Source: Callaeas wilsoni (Eukaryota; Chordata; Aves; Passeriformes; Callaeidae). Taken from it: a stretch of DNA of 64,000 nt. Position numbers and translations under genes: made by a program. How positions within the stretch are numbered: the first letter of the stretch is position 1; every line of letters starts with the position of its first letter. Positions 21,412-35,700 of this stretch are shown here, piece by piece. The notes beneath the pieces were generated by a model that did no database searches, was not told the origin of the DNA, and was given only the letters and a program-made list of their open reading frames with translations. Location of the stretch: NCBI GenBank assembly GCA_013398955.1, contig VWPU01003975.1, forward strand, positions 57,263 to 121,262. Direction: 5' to 3'.

Positions 21412-22753
21412 CCCAAATGAGTCCCCGGGCCTGGAGCACCCACTGCCCCACGATGCCTGTCCGGACCCCTGCAGCTTGGGGACACATGCAGCCCTTGGGA
21501 TAGCTGCAGGAACAAGCTGCCCCGTCGGAGCCTGGAGCCGTGCTGGACGCGCTGGGTGGCGGCGGCTGGATGTGAATAAACCCTTGTTCCCTCTCTGTGT
21601 GTCGGTGTGGCTGTTCCCAGGAGCTGGGCACGGGATGGGGTTTGGCATGCCTAGGGGTCTGGTGTGCATCGGGCCCTGTGTGCCCTGGGCTGCAGGGCTG
21701 GGGGCTGTGAGGCAGCCAGGCACCACCTGGGACAGCAGCTTGGGGGTGTAACAAGAGAGACATTCCCCTTGTCCTGGGGCCTGACCCCTGGCCCGGAAGG
21801 GGTGAGGATCCCCAGCACCCTCCAGTGCCTTCCCACCTGGCACTTCTGGGCCTGTGGGAGCTCCCCAGTGCAGAGTGAAATAGGTAGATTTGGAGTCCAG
21901 CTCAGTGTGGGGATGGGGTAGAGCCCACGGGCTGGAGACCCTGGCAGGAGCAGAGTGTGGGGGCCTGTGATGGAGACCCTATGTCCCCAGCCCCCTTGGT
22001 GGCTCCCTGAAGTCTGGGGTCCCCATTAGCAGGAGGGTGTTGGGACCTGGCAGCCGTGTGCTAACGTATCAGGGGAGTATCCTCCGAGCTCTGGGGTCTG
22101 GGGTGAAGGGCGGGGGGTTAATGAACCCCATGGAGTGTGAAAGCACTCTCTAATGAGGTTAATTCCCTCTGCTGGGGTGGAGGAGGGGGGGTGACAGGAC
22201 TGGAGACAAGCCTTTGAGGTGTAAAGGAGCCCCCTGCCCTGCCCTCTCCTAGGCTGCAGCCCCTGCTCTCCAGCCATGAGGGGACCTGGGCATGCGCTCC
22301 AGCCACGGGGACACTGCCATGGAGATGATCACAGTCTAGGGCAGTCCTCAACGCGAGGAGCCGTTGTGTGCCCTGGCCCTGGCCCTGGCAGCAGCAGTGC
22401 CAGACCTGGGGGACACTGGCAGAACCCCCCTGGGCTGGGGAGTTCCCTCCCACAGATGTGGGGCATGTCCCACTGTCCCTTCCTGTGTGTGAGCACCATG
22501 CACGCTTACGTGTGTGTCCGTGTGCTGTGGGTGGCAGGGGAAGGACCGTGCTGTTCCAAGCCACAGGCTACGTCAAGGACCATTCAGAGCTGCCAAGGGC
22601 GCCCACGCCACAGCAGCTGCAGCAGCAGCAGCTGCAGGTGCTGGCTCTCTGCAGTACCTGCCCCGGTACCTGACTTGCTCCCCCTCGTGCCCTAGAGCAG
22701 ATGCAGGAGCCCTTGCCACAGAGCCTCGGCACCGTGTGAGCACCGGCCCTGCC
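21412..22753. other. MESP1-GNRHR intergenic region
   Basis: AATAAA at about 21575 on the + strand is a plausible MESP1 polyadenylation signal (about 165 bp after the stop). No exon is recognised in the rest. The GnRH receptor promoter should lie toward the right end, but I see no clear TATA box. Confidence 0.5.
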
Positions 22754-24950
22754 ATGGCCTGGCTGAGGAATGCCGGGCAGGACATGCTGGATGCAGGTGA
22801 GCGGGGGGGAATGGGGTATCTGGTCCTCTGGGCATCATTGTTGGGCTGGGGGGGTCACCATCCTGGCAAGATCATGAGGGATACTCTGGGCAGGGAGTGG
22901 GGCACAGCAGGAATGGCCTGAGGTGGGTGGCGTGTTGGGGTCAGCTGCCATTGTCTTCCTCTGCCCTGCTTGGTGTCAGGGACTCCTGTAGTGCTGGGGA
23001 CATGGAGGGGCTCTAGGGGCTGCTGGAGGCTCTGGGGTAGCAGCAGGATGCAGTGAGCAGGCAAGGATGGAACACAGGGCAGTGAGCTCAGAAATGTGAT
23101 GCCGGCACTGTGGCCCTGGGCAGGGGGCTCTAGGGGACAGAACCCACAGCACCGAGTGTGGCCTGCCCCACCCAGAGCCCCCACCTCAGGGCTGCCACTG
23201 CCCCTTTGCCTGTTGTGGCAGGTAGGGGCCATCCAGACCCAGGCCCTGCAGTGGGAAACACCAGTGCGGAGCCCCCCAGCACCACGGCCCCTGAGTGGGG
23301 CTGTGCCTGGAGCCCCCCAGACGAGAATGGCGAGGAGCCCCTGCGGCTGCCCACCTTCTCCCCTGCCGCCCAGGTGCGCGTGGCCGTCACCTTCGCCCTC
23401 TTCACCCTCTCGGCCGGCTGCAATCTGGCGGTGCTGCGGGCAGTGGGGGGCCGAGGCAGCGGCCGGCGCCCCCACATCCGCCTGCTGCTGCGGCACCTGG
23501 CCGCCGCGGACCTGATGGTCACCGTGGTGGTGATGCCACTGGACGCCGTCTGGAACATCACACTGCAGTGGCGGGCGGGCGACCTGGCCTGTCGCCTGCT
23601 CATGTACCTGCGGCTGCTGGCCATGTACGCCTCCGCCTTCGTCACCGTGGTCATCAGCCTGGACCGGCAAGCCGCCATCCTGCGCCCGCTGGCCATCGCC
23701 CGTGCCCGTGCCCGCAACCGCGCCATGCTGCACGTGGCCTGGATCCTCAGCGCGGGGCTGGCGGTGCCACAGGTACTGACCCCGGGGACCCCTCCGGCCC
23801 CTGCCTGTAACAGACCCCCACCCAGCCCAGCGTCTGCTGACACTGTCTGGGCTCACTGCCAGGGCAGGTGCCACGGTGAGACCTGCAGGGTGTGGATGGA
23901 GAGCCCTGTGGGATGGGTATGGAGAGGTGGCGGTAGAGTGGCTGTGGCAGTGATCCCCCTTCACCCAGCTCTGCCCACTGCCTGGGGTGCCCCCCCAGGC
24001 CCCTGTCAGTGGGGAGCAGAGCCAGTGCAGAGGTGATAACAGGTCCCACCCCACAAGCTGGGCCTGTCCCTGTTGGTCTGGGGGTCCCTGCTTTGGCCTC
24101 CAGTGCCCTCCCTGCCTTGGGAGGCGCAAACCCCCATCACCCCCATCCCATCTCTCTTGTCTCCAGCTGTTCCTGTTCCACACCATCACCCTGCGTCCCC
24201 CACACAACTTCACCCAGTGCACCACACGCGGCAGCTTCCCCCGGCCCTGGCATGAGACCCTCTACAACATGGTGGGCTTTGCCTGCCTCTTCCTGCTACC
24301 ACTGCTCATCATGGTCTGCTGCTATGCCCGCATCCTGCTGGAAATCTCCCGCCGGATGGGCTCCGGCCTCTGTGAGTGCTAGGCACCACGGGACACAGCC
24401 CCGTGCCTGGAGGAAATCCTGTCTGGAGCTCCATAGGGACTCCCCAGCTTTCCCCCAGGGTATGGGGTCCCTGTGTCAGCCCCCTTTTCCCCTCATGGGC
24501 TGTGCCCCTCCAGTCTCCTCGCAGGACGCGTCGCTGCGGTGCTCCAGGAACAACATTCCACGAGCCCGGCTGCGGATGCTGCGGATGAGCCTGGTCATTG
24601 TCTCCTCCTTCATCCTCTGCTGGACCCCCTACTACCTGCTGGGGCTCTGGCACTGGTTCTGTCCCCGTGCCATGGAGAAGAGGATCTCACCAGCCCTCAC
24701 CCACATTCTTTTCATCTTTGGCCTCTTCAATGCATGCCTGGACCCCATCACCTATGGGCTCTTCACCATCCCCCTCTGGGGAGGCTGGGGCTGCCCATGC
24801 AGGCATGGCCCCCTGGCCCAGCCCCCCTCCCCAGCCACTGGCTCCTTCCGCTGCTCAGCCTCCTCCCTGCCGCCCAAGCGGGGAGTCCAGGGGGTGCGGA
24901 GGTCCCGAGGGGCTGCCAGGGACGCCTCCTGTCACAGCAGCTCCCTGTGA
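22754..24950 (+). CDS. GNRHR: Gonadotropin-releasing hormone receptor (non-mammalian, tailed type)
   Basis: Class A GPCR for GnRH, acting through Gq in pituitary gonadotropes. Coding exons: 22754-22796, 23222-23772, 24167-24371 and 24514-24950, total 1236 nt (411 residues). The ATG on the 43-bp first exon is needed because the large exon has no in-frame ATG before TM2. Donor gtgagc and acceptor gtggcag fit in phase and give MAWLRNAGQDMLDAGRGH, with an N-glycosylation site NTS at 27-29. Family marks: VMPLDAVWNIT after TM2 (D111), DRQ at 162-164 after TM3, CWTPYYLLGLWHWF in TM6, and DPITY at 343-347 in TM7. A tail of about 55 residues is present, which mammalian type I receptors lack. It lies between MESP1 and TMED3. 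I did not decide between the avian receptor subtypes. Confidence 0.9.
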
Positions 24951-25118
24951 GACCAGCGGGACCGCTGGGGTGCTCAGGGCAGGGGGGTCTGGCAGCAGGA
25001 TGACCAGGTCAGCACAGGTCCAGCGGGGATGCAGTCACTGCTGATCTCTCCCCACACCCTGAAGTGCCTCTGCGGGCTTGGGGCTGGTGGGCTGTCCCTT
25101 CTCTGTGCCCTGAACAGC

Positions 25119-25124
25119 AATAAA
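25119..25124 (+). terminator. Polyadenylation signal of GNRHR
   Basis: AATAAA 169 bp after the receptor stop codon, followed by a GT-rich stretch. Confidence 0.75.
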
Positions 25125-25952
25125 GTGTCCTAAGGCCACCTCTTGTCCCTCCTGTGTCCCGCAGCTGGGAGCTGAGCTGGCGTCCCCAGAGCCAGCACCC
25201 TGACCCACTGGGGTTACAGCTGCTCTTGTCCCACCATGGGTGGCTCAAGAGTCCCCAGGAAGGGGCAGGTTCAAGGCCATCCACAGCCTGGCCAGGGCTA
25301 GGTGCTTCCCTCCCCGTTCATCCCCACAGGGCTCTGCATCCCAGTGGGCGCAGGGCTGGTTCCTGGCAGCCAACGCCGGGCTGGTGGCAGTCCCAGGGTG
25401 CTGCTGACGTCGGCTCTGCTCCAAACAGGAGCTCCTGGCTCCTGCCCAAGGCTGTTGGGAGGCACACAGGGCCAGCTCTCCTGCCTGTGGCAGCTGCCCC
25501 AAGGCCAGCGCTGACAGCAGAGCCAGCACAGCTGCCAGGGCACGGAGAGGTGGGTGAGGGCTGTGGGTGCCTGGGCCCCTCGCTCCCCCCAGAACCAGGA
25601 GTATTGCCAGTGAGGGACAGCTCAGGAGAACTGCCCTGGCATCCCCCCCACCTCAGGGAAGGGACCACAGAGCTGGGCTCTGCCTGAGGGTCCCCACTCT
25701 GCTGTGGATGGACGCTGGGCTCCCTTGGCTCCTCAGTCCCCACTGCCCAGTAGGAACGCCATCACACCCACTGACGGTGTGGCCTCATGCTGGGGCACAA
25801 ACAGGGGTCCTGCTACTGCTGAGGGGTCTCTCTGGCTCCAGAGTCTGGTCCTGTGCCAGGAGCAAGCTCAGCTGGTGCGGGCAGGGGGGCAAGGTAGGAG
25901 GGCAGGCAGAAGCTGTGCCCAGTAACGGCAGTGCCAGCCATGCTTGAAGTAA

Positions 25953-25958
25953 TTTATT
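25953..25958 (-). terminator. Polyadenylation signal of TMED3
   Basis: AATAAA on the - strand, about 920 bp downstream of the TMED3 stop at 26876, implying a 3' UTR of about 0.9 kb. It faces the GNRHR signal at 25119 across about 830 bp, so the two genes converge here. Confidence 0.6.
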
Positions 25959-26875
25959 TGAAAGTGGCAAAGGAAAAGTCTAGTGGAGTAGCTTCAGCTC
26001 TGAAAAATGATTTCACACCTGCTTGAGGGCTGGAGGGCCAGCACACTAGTCACTCCAGGGGCCTTGCACAGGGGCATCACCCCGGGCTCTTGTGGGAGTC
26101 TCCATTTTGTGGGGCTCCAGAGAATGAGGGGCTGCAGTCCCAGGTGTGTGTGGGTCCTCTGTGCTTCTGGGGCAGGGATGGGCCTTCCTTGACATGTGTC
26201 CGCAGGATGGGGGCAGTGTGTGGAGGGGCTGAGTCTCATGCATGGACTCATGCGGGTATGAAAATACCACCTGGTATGGGCACACCACTTGCTGCCAGCC
26301 CGAGAAATGCTGCGAGGGGAGGAGCTGGTAGAGCCAGAGGACCACACAGCAAAAAGCCCTCCCTTATGGGATGCTGTCGTTGCTGAGGCCCCACTGCTGG
26401 GAGCACCCTGGCTGCCACAGGACAACTGGGGTGCAGACAGAGACCCCCAGCCCACAGGCAGCTCTCCTCGGGCTGACAGCACTGGGTGGGTGCCAGGTGG
26501 GCCAGTGCTGCCCCATCCCCTCGGCAGCTGCACAGGGCTTCACGGGGCAGCGCGTGGTCATTGCAGTCACATCGCAGTCACGAGGGTGCCCCAGTGCTGA
26601 TGCCGGTGCTGGTCCCACCCGCTTCCCAGTGGAGCCAGTGAACGGGGACAGGGTGGCCAGGCGAGGGGACAGGGCAGTAGGTCAGGTGATGGCAAGTGGG
26701 AGGTGATGCCGGGGGACACCTGTACTTGGGTGACCGTGTCCACCCAGCTCAGCAGTGTCATATCACCCCCTGCTCCCATCCCCCGCCTGCCCACAGCACG
26801 GATCGGAGGCAAAGCGCGACCCCAGGGCCGCAGTCATCCCACTCCCTGCTCCACTTGGGCACAGACACACCAGCT

Positions 26876-28613
26876 CTAGGTGCCAGCTCCACCGCTGCTG
26901 GGTCTCTTCTCAGTGAAGAAGCTCTTGAGCAGCATCACCTGCCCGATGCTGACCACGAAGAGGATGAGGGTTTCCCCCACTGACCAGTATGAGACGCGTC
27001 CATTGAGCTCCTCAGCTCTGCTCCGGTCCTGAGCCTCCCGCAGCCGGTAGTGGGTCTGGGAGTCGATCACCGCATTCAGCATCTCATGGATGGTGACACA
27101 GGCGGATTCCATCTGGAGGACAAGGAAAAGAGCTCCCTGTCGCTTCCGATACGGCACAGCTGAGGGAGCCCAGGACTGTGCCAGGGCACCCAAGAGCAGA
27201 AGAGCAGTGTCTGTGTTGTAGGTTCCCTGCCAGAACCTATCCAGGGTGGTTCCCCACAGGGACAGAACTGAGAGGCTCGCCAGGGCACCTGGATGCCCAG
27301 CCCAGAGGCTCACACCGAAGGACGGACTGGCTGACACAATTTCCTCACACGAGATGGACACAGGCTGCTGCGGATGGGGGAGCCCAGACCCAGCACAGCC
27401 CCCCCGTCCCAGGCAGAGGATGTGGCATGTGGTGAGGCTGTTGGCTGGCAGTTGGCACTTCTGCATCCAGTGGAGGAGGAGGGGGACAAGTCCCCAACTT
27501 CCATCCCGCAAGGCTGCTTGGGGGCTGCAGAAGGAGCCTTCCTCCTCCTTTTCTCTCTCCCTCCCTCCTTTCCTCCTGGGACCCACCTGTGTCAGGGCGG
27601 TGACGCGGTTGTTCATGTCGGGCAGGATGGGCGGCTCATCGCCCACCTGGAAGTCGAAGTAGACAATTTTGTGGGAGAAGGTGGAGAACTCGTTGCTGAA
27701 GCAGAAGGTGTAGACACCCTTGACCTCGGTGTGGTGTGGGAAGCTGTCATACTGCTTCTTGGTCTCCTGGTAGATGGTCTTTCCATTGGGGTCCTCCACA
27801 TAGCAGTCCACATCATAGTGTCCTCCACTGATCACCTGTGTAGGGAGATGTATCTCAGATGGTGGCACATGCCAAGCAATGTGGCAAGGGCCCCTTGATC
27901 CTGCCCAGCCCCACAGCTGTGTGAGAGGCCAGCGGGCACCGTGCCCATGAGATGGGGCCCAGGCCAGGGGAGCCCTGGGGAAGCTGTGCACCATGGTGCC
28001 AGCAACTTGGGTGGGGTGCCTACAGCTCAAGTGAGGTGCCTGGAGACAGGGACAGCCCTCATGACCCAGGTCAGGGACTCCCATGGCTGCTGTGGGCACA
28101 TCCAGACCTGGCTCTCAGGTGGACACTGCTGGGCATGGGGCTGGGGTTGGGAACAACTCGTAGTGCAGCATGGAGGGAACTGGGGTGTGCATGGGAGGAG
28201 GGAACTGCAGCCCTGCCTGAGGCTCTGCAGGGCACAGGGATGGGAGTGTCGGCAGAGGCATGGGCATGGGGGCACAGGCAGGCACATGGGCGCGGACAAG
28301 ACATGGGCAGAGGCACAAGGATCGGGCACAAATGGGGTGCAGGCAGGGCCTAGGCAGGGGTGCGGGCGGAGGGGGCGCTGGCAGGGGGTGCAGGCAGGGA
28401 GCATGCAGGGCTGCAGGAAGGTACAGGCAGATACAGGCAGGGTAGTACCTGATAGTCGAGGGTGAACTTGATGCCGCTCTCCAGCTCCTGGTGGAAGCAA
28501 CGCTGGGCGCTGTCGGGCAGCTCCAGCGTCAGCTCCGTGCCGCCGGCCCCCAGCGCGCCCAGCAGCGCGGCCAGGCACAGCGTCCGCACCGCGCCCCGCA
28601 CCGCGCCCGGCAT
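26876..28613 (-). CDS. TMED3: p24 family cargo receptor TMED3
   Basis: Type I membrane protein of the p24-gamma class that cycles between ER and Golgi in COPI/COPII vesicles. Exons on the - strand: 28449-28613, 27587-27835 and 26876-27112, all phase 0, giving 216 residues (human 217). A signal peptide ends at about residue 25. The GOLD domain follows ([57 protein letters not shown]), then a luminal coiled coil, a membrane segment at about 184-202 and the cytosolic tail KSFFTEKRP. The FF motif is used for COPII binding in this family. The start codon lies in a CpG island that also holds imperfect (CCGGCA)n-like repeats at 28618-28665. ANKRD34C lies immediately upstream on the same strand, as in mammals. 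Confidence 0.96.
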
Positions 28614-28900
28614 CGCGACCCCCACTGAGCCCGACACCGCCACCGGCACCGCCACCGGCACCCACCCCCGCACCGCCCCCCTGACGTGGCGCTTCCGCTG
28701 CGAGCGGGGCGGGGCGCGGGCGGCACCTCCGGCCCCGGGGCGGGCACCCGCGGGGATCCCGGGAACGTTCCTGGGGCCCCCGGCACTCTGGGAGCCCTTC
28801 GTCATCTCCAGGCCGAGGACTCCGGGAACCCCGGGGATCCTCTCTGCACTGCCGGGGACCCCCCGGGCCGGGCGGCTGATGTCGGGTCCACGCGAGATCA
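28440..28900 (-). promoter_or_regulatory. CpG island promoter of TMED3
   Basis: Dense CpG over exon 1 and about 290 bp upstream, without a TATA box. The island is squeezed between the ATG at 28613 and the presumed ANKRD34C cleavage site near 28910. Confidence 0.6.
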
Positions 28901-28922
28901 GCCTCCGTCCAAAGCTGAGCTC

Positions 28923-28928
28923 TTTATT
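28923..28928 (-). terminator. Polyadenylation signal of ANKRD34C
   Basis: AATAAA on the - strand about 990 bp past the ANKRD34C stop. Cleavage just after it would fall only about 300 bp before the TMED3 start codon. Confidence 0.55.
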
Positions 28929-29916
28929 AATGCAGTGCAAAATTAGTGCAAAAGTCTCCGCAGGGCCACCGCGTCACCCCTACACCTGCCCCTGCACCCC
29001 TGCGCACACGCAGTCTTGTAAATAAACGCATTCATGGAGTGATGGAATCTGTCGGCAGCCACAGCACACGGCTGGTCCATGGCACACGGTGGGTGGGATG
29101 AGGCGTGGGGTTGGGAGGGGGCCCTGCGCGGGGTGGGCAGCAGAGCGGGTTCCCGGCTGTGGAGCGGTGCCTGCGACTTTCCCGGTGGAATGAACCCCTG
29201 GGGTCAGTCCGTGTCACCCTCGGTGACTTGGCATCTCGGGTTCCTCGCCGCTGGCAGAGGCTTCCCGTGCAGCCAGGCTGGGACCGTCCTGCTCGGGGAT
29301 TCGGCGCTTCCTGAATTCAGAGCTCCTCGGCGTGGTGGGGAATGAACCTCCCGAAGTTCAGACGCTTCAGAGACGAGACAAGCCCATCCCGGCCCACAAC
29401 CGACGAGGCTGCAGCGGTGCCGGGTGAACTCAGCCGCCGGAGCTCCGGAGCGCTCGGGAATCTCGGAGGTGGAGGATTGTCTCCCTCTCCTGCTCCGGGA
29501 GAGCACCGACACGGTCCGTGGCTGGAGGGGTGTTCCCGCTCCTCCAGCCCCCGCAGTACTGAGCCCCTTCCCCTCCTGGAAGGCACTTCATGAACGCCTC
29601 GGCCCCAGAGATCACCACCGGGGGCTCCGGGAAGGGATTCGGTGAGAGAACGAGCAGGATGGAAGAAAAGCGGATTGCAACTAGTGAGGAATAAGTGAAC
29701 TGCAGGTGGGATCGTTGGCACGGAGCTCGGCGATCTAGGACGGTGTGGGATCGATCTCCCAGGTGGTCGCTCTCGATTCAGCGCCTGGATTCAGGGCTGA
29801 ACCCCCTGGCCACTAGTGTGTCCCCGGAGCCAGTGCCCACTCTGTGTGGGAACCGTCCCGTTTCTGCAGGGACAGCGCGGCTTTGGCCACCTCCCTGTGA
29901 ACAAGTGGTGACATGG

Positions 29917-31575
<1,659 letters not shown>

Positions 31576-32049
31576 TCACATCCCACTGTCCCTCTGGCCA
31601 TGTCTACCCACCTTGTGCAGACAGCTGTCCGGATGCCTTGGTTTCCCTGGGAGATCAGAGAGCTTCTGATGGTCTCCACCAGCCTGCTGTGTCTGGAGGG
31701 CTACAATACGAAGCCCACTGGACACTGCGTGAACTTCCCCGATAGCTTCCTAGGCTGGAGCCGGGACCTCTGCTTCCTCACTGCTGGAGGGAAGGAGAAA
31801 CAGCCACAGTCGTACTGTCTATTGTGTTTCTACTGCCCCCTGCTTCTACTGCCCCACTGACCCCTGCTTCCACTGCCACCCGCTCCTGCTTCCCCTCACT
31901 CCCTGTCTCACTCCTCAGAGTGTTCCTGGAGCCCTGAGCAGCCAGTGCCTCCAGAGTGCCGCTGGAGAGGGCACAAGCCTCCCGGCCCTTCTCCACCCCT
32001 CCGTGCCCTTCATGGGGATCCTGCGGCCCCTGAACCTGTGGTCAGTGCT

Positions 32050-32720
32050 CACATTGCTTCCAGCCCCTCCCAAAGGCGCCCACGGTACCGCTCTCTGCCC
32101 GTGAGCTCCCCACGGCCCCTTCCCATGGGGACCCCTCGGACCCGCGGCGAGACCCGGGCGTCGGTTCTCCCCCACTCCCGCCGGGACTCGTGTCCCCCGC
32201 GCCCCTCCAAGCCGCGGCCATCCCGCTTCCGCTCCCGCCGCCGCCCCCGGCTGCAGTGCTGATAGTGGGGTGCGGCCGCTGCCTCCGGCCCGCTACCTGC
32301 TGCCCCGTGCCCGTGTCGGTGTCCGGTGCCGCTGTCTGGTGTTGGTGCCGCTGCTCCGTGCCCTGTGCCGGGGCTGGTGCCGGTGTCGGTGCTTGGTGCC
32401 GGGTGCCGGTGCCGGTCATTGGTGCTGGTGCCCGGTTGTCGGTGCCGGTGCCCGGTGCCGCTGCCCGGCGCTGCGCGAGGAGGAGGGCGCGGGGGGGCGG
32501 CGCGTCCGCCCGCGGGTGGGTGCGGGGAGCGGCGGGCGGGGGTGTCGGTGTGCTGGGGGGCTGGAGGGGTCTGTGTCCCTGCCGCCGGCCGCGGGGGAGC
32601 GTGTCTATGTGCGGGGGGACCGTGAGCGGTGGGTGTGAGTGCCCTGCGCCCACCCGTGCGGGGGTGTCTGTGTGCGGGGGCGGGGTGTGAGTGTCCCTGC
32701 TCGTGGGGACAGTCTGAGCC
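32050..32720. promoter_or_regulatory. CpG island, likely ANKRD34C promoter
   Basis: A very GC- and CpG-rich block about 600 bp upstream of the spliced ANKRD34C coding exon, with a hexamer-like (GGTGCC)n tract inside. It is the obvious site for the ANKRD34C first exon on the - strand. It may also start a transcript on the + strand. I see no coding exon in it. Confidence 0.55.
32308..32470. repeat. (GGTGCC)n-type hexamer repeat
   Basis: Irregular runs of ggtgcc, ggtgtc and ggtgct units, about 160 bp, inside the CpG island. The open frames reading Pro/Ala/Thr repeats across it are by-products of the repeat. Confidence 0.8.
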
Positions 32721-35700
32721 CACAGCTGTCCCCACTAGGAGCAGGAGGAATTACGGCCCCCCTAAGCCCCATCTGATGTTAATGGCTCCGTGGCTTGAGC
32801 GCACGTCTGGGAGAACCTGGGGGCACGCCAGGGGCACAGGAGTGCTCTGTGCCGTGCAGGAGAAGCTGAGGTCTCTGTCCGCTCCCCGGGCAGAGCTCCC
32901 CTCAGTGCCAGGGCGATGTACCTGGGCAAGCAGCAGTGTGCTGCCTCTCTGGCCCTCCTTTGTCCCCAGATCTCGCGTCTGGGCAAGAACCTGCTTCCCA
33001 GCAGCTGCCTCCACTTTCCTCGGTGTCTCTTTTGGAGCAATCCCAGCAGAAAGGGAATTCAGAGGAAGGGGGAAATGGTTACAGATGCCCCTGACCACCA
33101 CCCTAACCCCCGTGGTTCTGTACTTCTGCAGACCATCGCAGCTGTGAGGATGTTTGTCATCACACCCTCTGTATCACATTAACATTTGGGGAAATTTCTC
33201 TTGTGATTAATAAAATATAATCTAATATTGCAGTGCTCTTCATTCAGAGATGATGATGACAATGAGAATCAGAGCCAGCAGAGAAATTAAGTCAGTCTTA
33301 TTACATTAGGGAGCATTTGGCAAAGCTTATGGCAGGTTCCTCCTGATTTGGTAACACAGATTCTCTGCAGTACCTGCCCAAACTGGCCACAAACCCCCAA
33401 AAATGTGTTTATCTGTCCATTTTCTGATGCATAAGCACACCAGTTTACTTGTCAAAAAATCCCATCTTAGCTCCTAAAAGCAAAATAATATAAACACCTT
33501 AACAAAATAAACATCTTAAAAATAAACTCCTGAAACCCACAAATGTAGAATAGACAAGCTGTGGTGGCAGGAGGGCCCCAGGCTGCCCAGCAGTGGGGGT
33601 GCTGCTCCAGCATCAGAGGAAGCCACTGCATCCCCCCAGTCGAGGGGGGTCTGCTCTGCTCCCAGGACACCCCAGCATGGGTCAACAATGGCAACAGGAG
33701 GGAGGAGGTGGTTGTGGGGAAAGAGGGGAGGTCCTGGGTCCCTGATGATTGCAATTAGGAGAATGTTGGAAGCAAGGGTTGGGGAGCTGACATCCCCACC
33801 TGCAAATGCTCCTTCGTTCTCTGCACCCCTTGCTGCTCCTGTGAGCTGTCTCCCCTGTGCTGGACCCCAGGCTGGCTGGTCCTGGCTGGAAAGCAGGGAT
33901 GACCTGTCCTTGAAGATGTTAAAACCCAAGAATTTCCTTTCCTGCTCCACCAGCCTAGACTCATCAGCATCCAGGTGTCCATGGGATGGGAGGTGCCCCA
34001 GCAGGGAGGGAAGCATGGCGATGCCGGCTCTGTTGTGCCAGTCCTGGGAGCTGGGACCTCTGTGGAGGGGAGCAGGAATGGCCCCTGCCTGCTGCCAGAG
34101 GGCCTCAAATCTGCCCCAGCTGTGCCCTGGCTTTGCAGAGCCAATGTGTCCACCTATCTTCATCCTCCTTGTCTTCCTCACCAGTATCTATGCCATCCCT
34201 GAGGATGCCATGGCAACGGGGCCGCAGGGATGGCTGCTGGAGAAGCTGCAGCTCTGTGCAGGGCTCTGAGCCATGGGTTTGATCTCAGCAGTGCCCATGC
34301 AGCCTTGAGTGTAGCAGGATGGGGTCCAGACATGGTCAGTTTGGGACAAGGCTGGGATGAGGTGGCTTTGAGGTGGCTGGGTGCCACCACAGAGTGCTCT
34401 GCCCACACAGAACAGCCCTGGCAGTGTGTGGAGAGCTGAGCAGTGGCTGGAAGTGCTGCTGGTGATACCAATACCCTGTGGCATGGGTGGTACTGGTACC
34501 CAGAATCCTCACCTGGGCAGGGGGCTTCTTTCTCCTGGCAGAACAGAGAGCGGCAGTGGTGACAGAACTGTGCCACTGAAGAGAACATCAGAGATGCTGG
34601 AGGCTTTGAGGGGCCATCCCAGCACTATCCCATCTGGAGGAGCAGCCAGGGAGCTGTCACCCCTTTATTAGAGCCTGCTGAGGTTATGGTTAGAGTCTGG
34701 CCCAGCCTGGAGAAGGGGGAGCTGCTTTCTGGGACTGTAACGGGGCCATCTGATCTCTGTGGGGTGCGGCTGTGGTTCTCAGGACATTCAAGGGGGCTGC
34801 AGTGATGCCTTGGGGGGCTGAGATTGTGGGAGCAGGACCAGGATGGTGGGGGGCTGTTGGCTCCATGTTCTCCTCAGCCCTGGAGAAGCTGCAGCTCCTG
34901 GCTTAGCAGAGCTGGGTCTGCCTCCTGGGGAAGGGTCTCGTCCCAAAGTACCATCTCCTGGCACCTTTGGACTCCCAGCTCAGGCACAGGTGGGGTGCCA
35001 GTGCAGCCTTGCCAAGGGCTGAACCAGCCCCATTTCCCCGGAGGCACCCGGTACTGGCAGGTTCTATTTTGGGTGCTTTGCCGAGGGCTGTGTGAGTTAT
35101 TCCTGCCAGCTCATTCCTGCACGGCCGCCGTGTCACTGTTTATAGCCACAGTCTCGGGGGCTGAGCGCAGGCATGGGGGAGCTCAGCATTCTGGGGGGGA
35201 CCGCTGGCTCTGCTGCTGGGGCTGCCGCTGCCTCGGGCACAGCCCAGGTCCCCTGACCTGTGGGGCACAGTGGGGCTGGCCTGGGCACAGGGGGTCCCAG
35301 CCCACCAGAGTTCGGCCCCAGCCATGCCCCTCCTGGGGTTTCATGGAGAAGAGGGTCCAACTGTGCCCACAGCACCTTGTTTTCCCCTCAGATCTGAGCA
35401 GAGCTGGAGCCTGGGGGACGTTTGTACCTGTTTTAATTGGGACCCTGATTTCTCCTGCTGGAAAAATGGGTGTGCCAGAGATCAATCAGGTAAAATCCAT
35501 CATGTTAGTGACAGCCCTGCCGCCTCCTGTGGCCATGCAGGGCTACATACTGCTGCTCCTTGTCCCCTCCGGTCCCTGGCTTTGGCCGGACGGTTGAGCT
35601 GGCCATGGTGAGACATTGCCAGCATAGCGGCACCTTGACCAGGCTGGGGAAGTAGCAGCTCACCCCAGCCTGGGGCACCGGGAGTGATGGGTGGAGCAGG

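Noticed and set aside
19244..21751. 835-residue open frame through the MESP1 locus
   Set aside because: It runs through the promoter, exon 1, the intron and exon 2 surroundings only because stop codons are rare at this GC content. The recognisable protein starts at ATG 19958 and splices at 20956/21349.
22855..24225. 456-residue frame antisense to the GnRH receptor
   Set aside because: It shadows the receptor exons on the opposite strand, has low-complexity Gly/His/Gln composition and crosses introns; no family match recognised.
26876..28099. 407-residue single-exon frame at TMED3
   Set aside because: It reads through two introns. Splice sites and family length (216 residues) support three exons.
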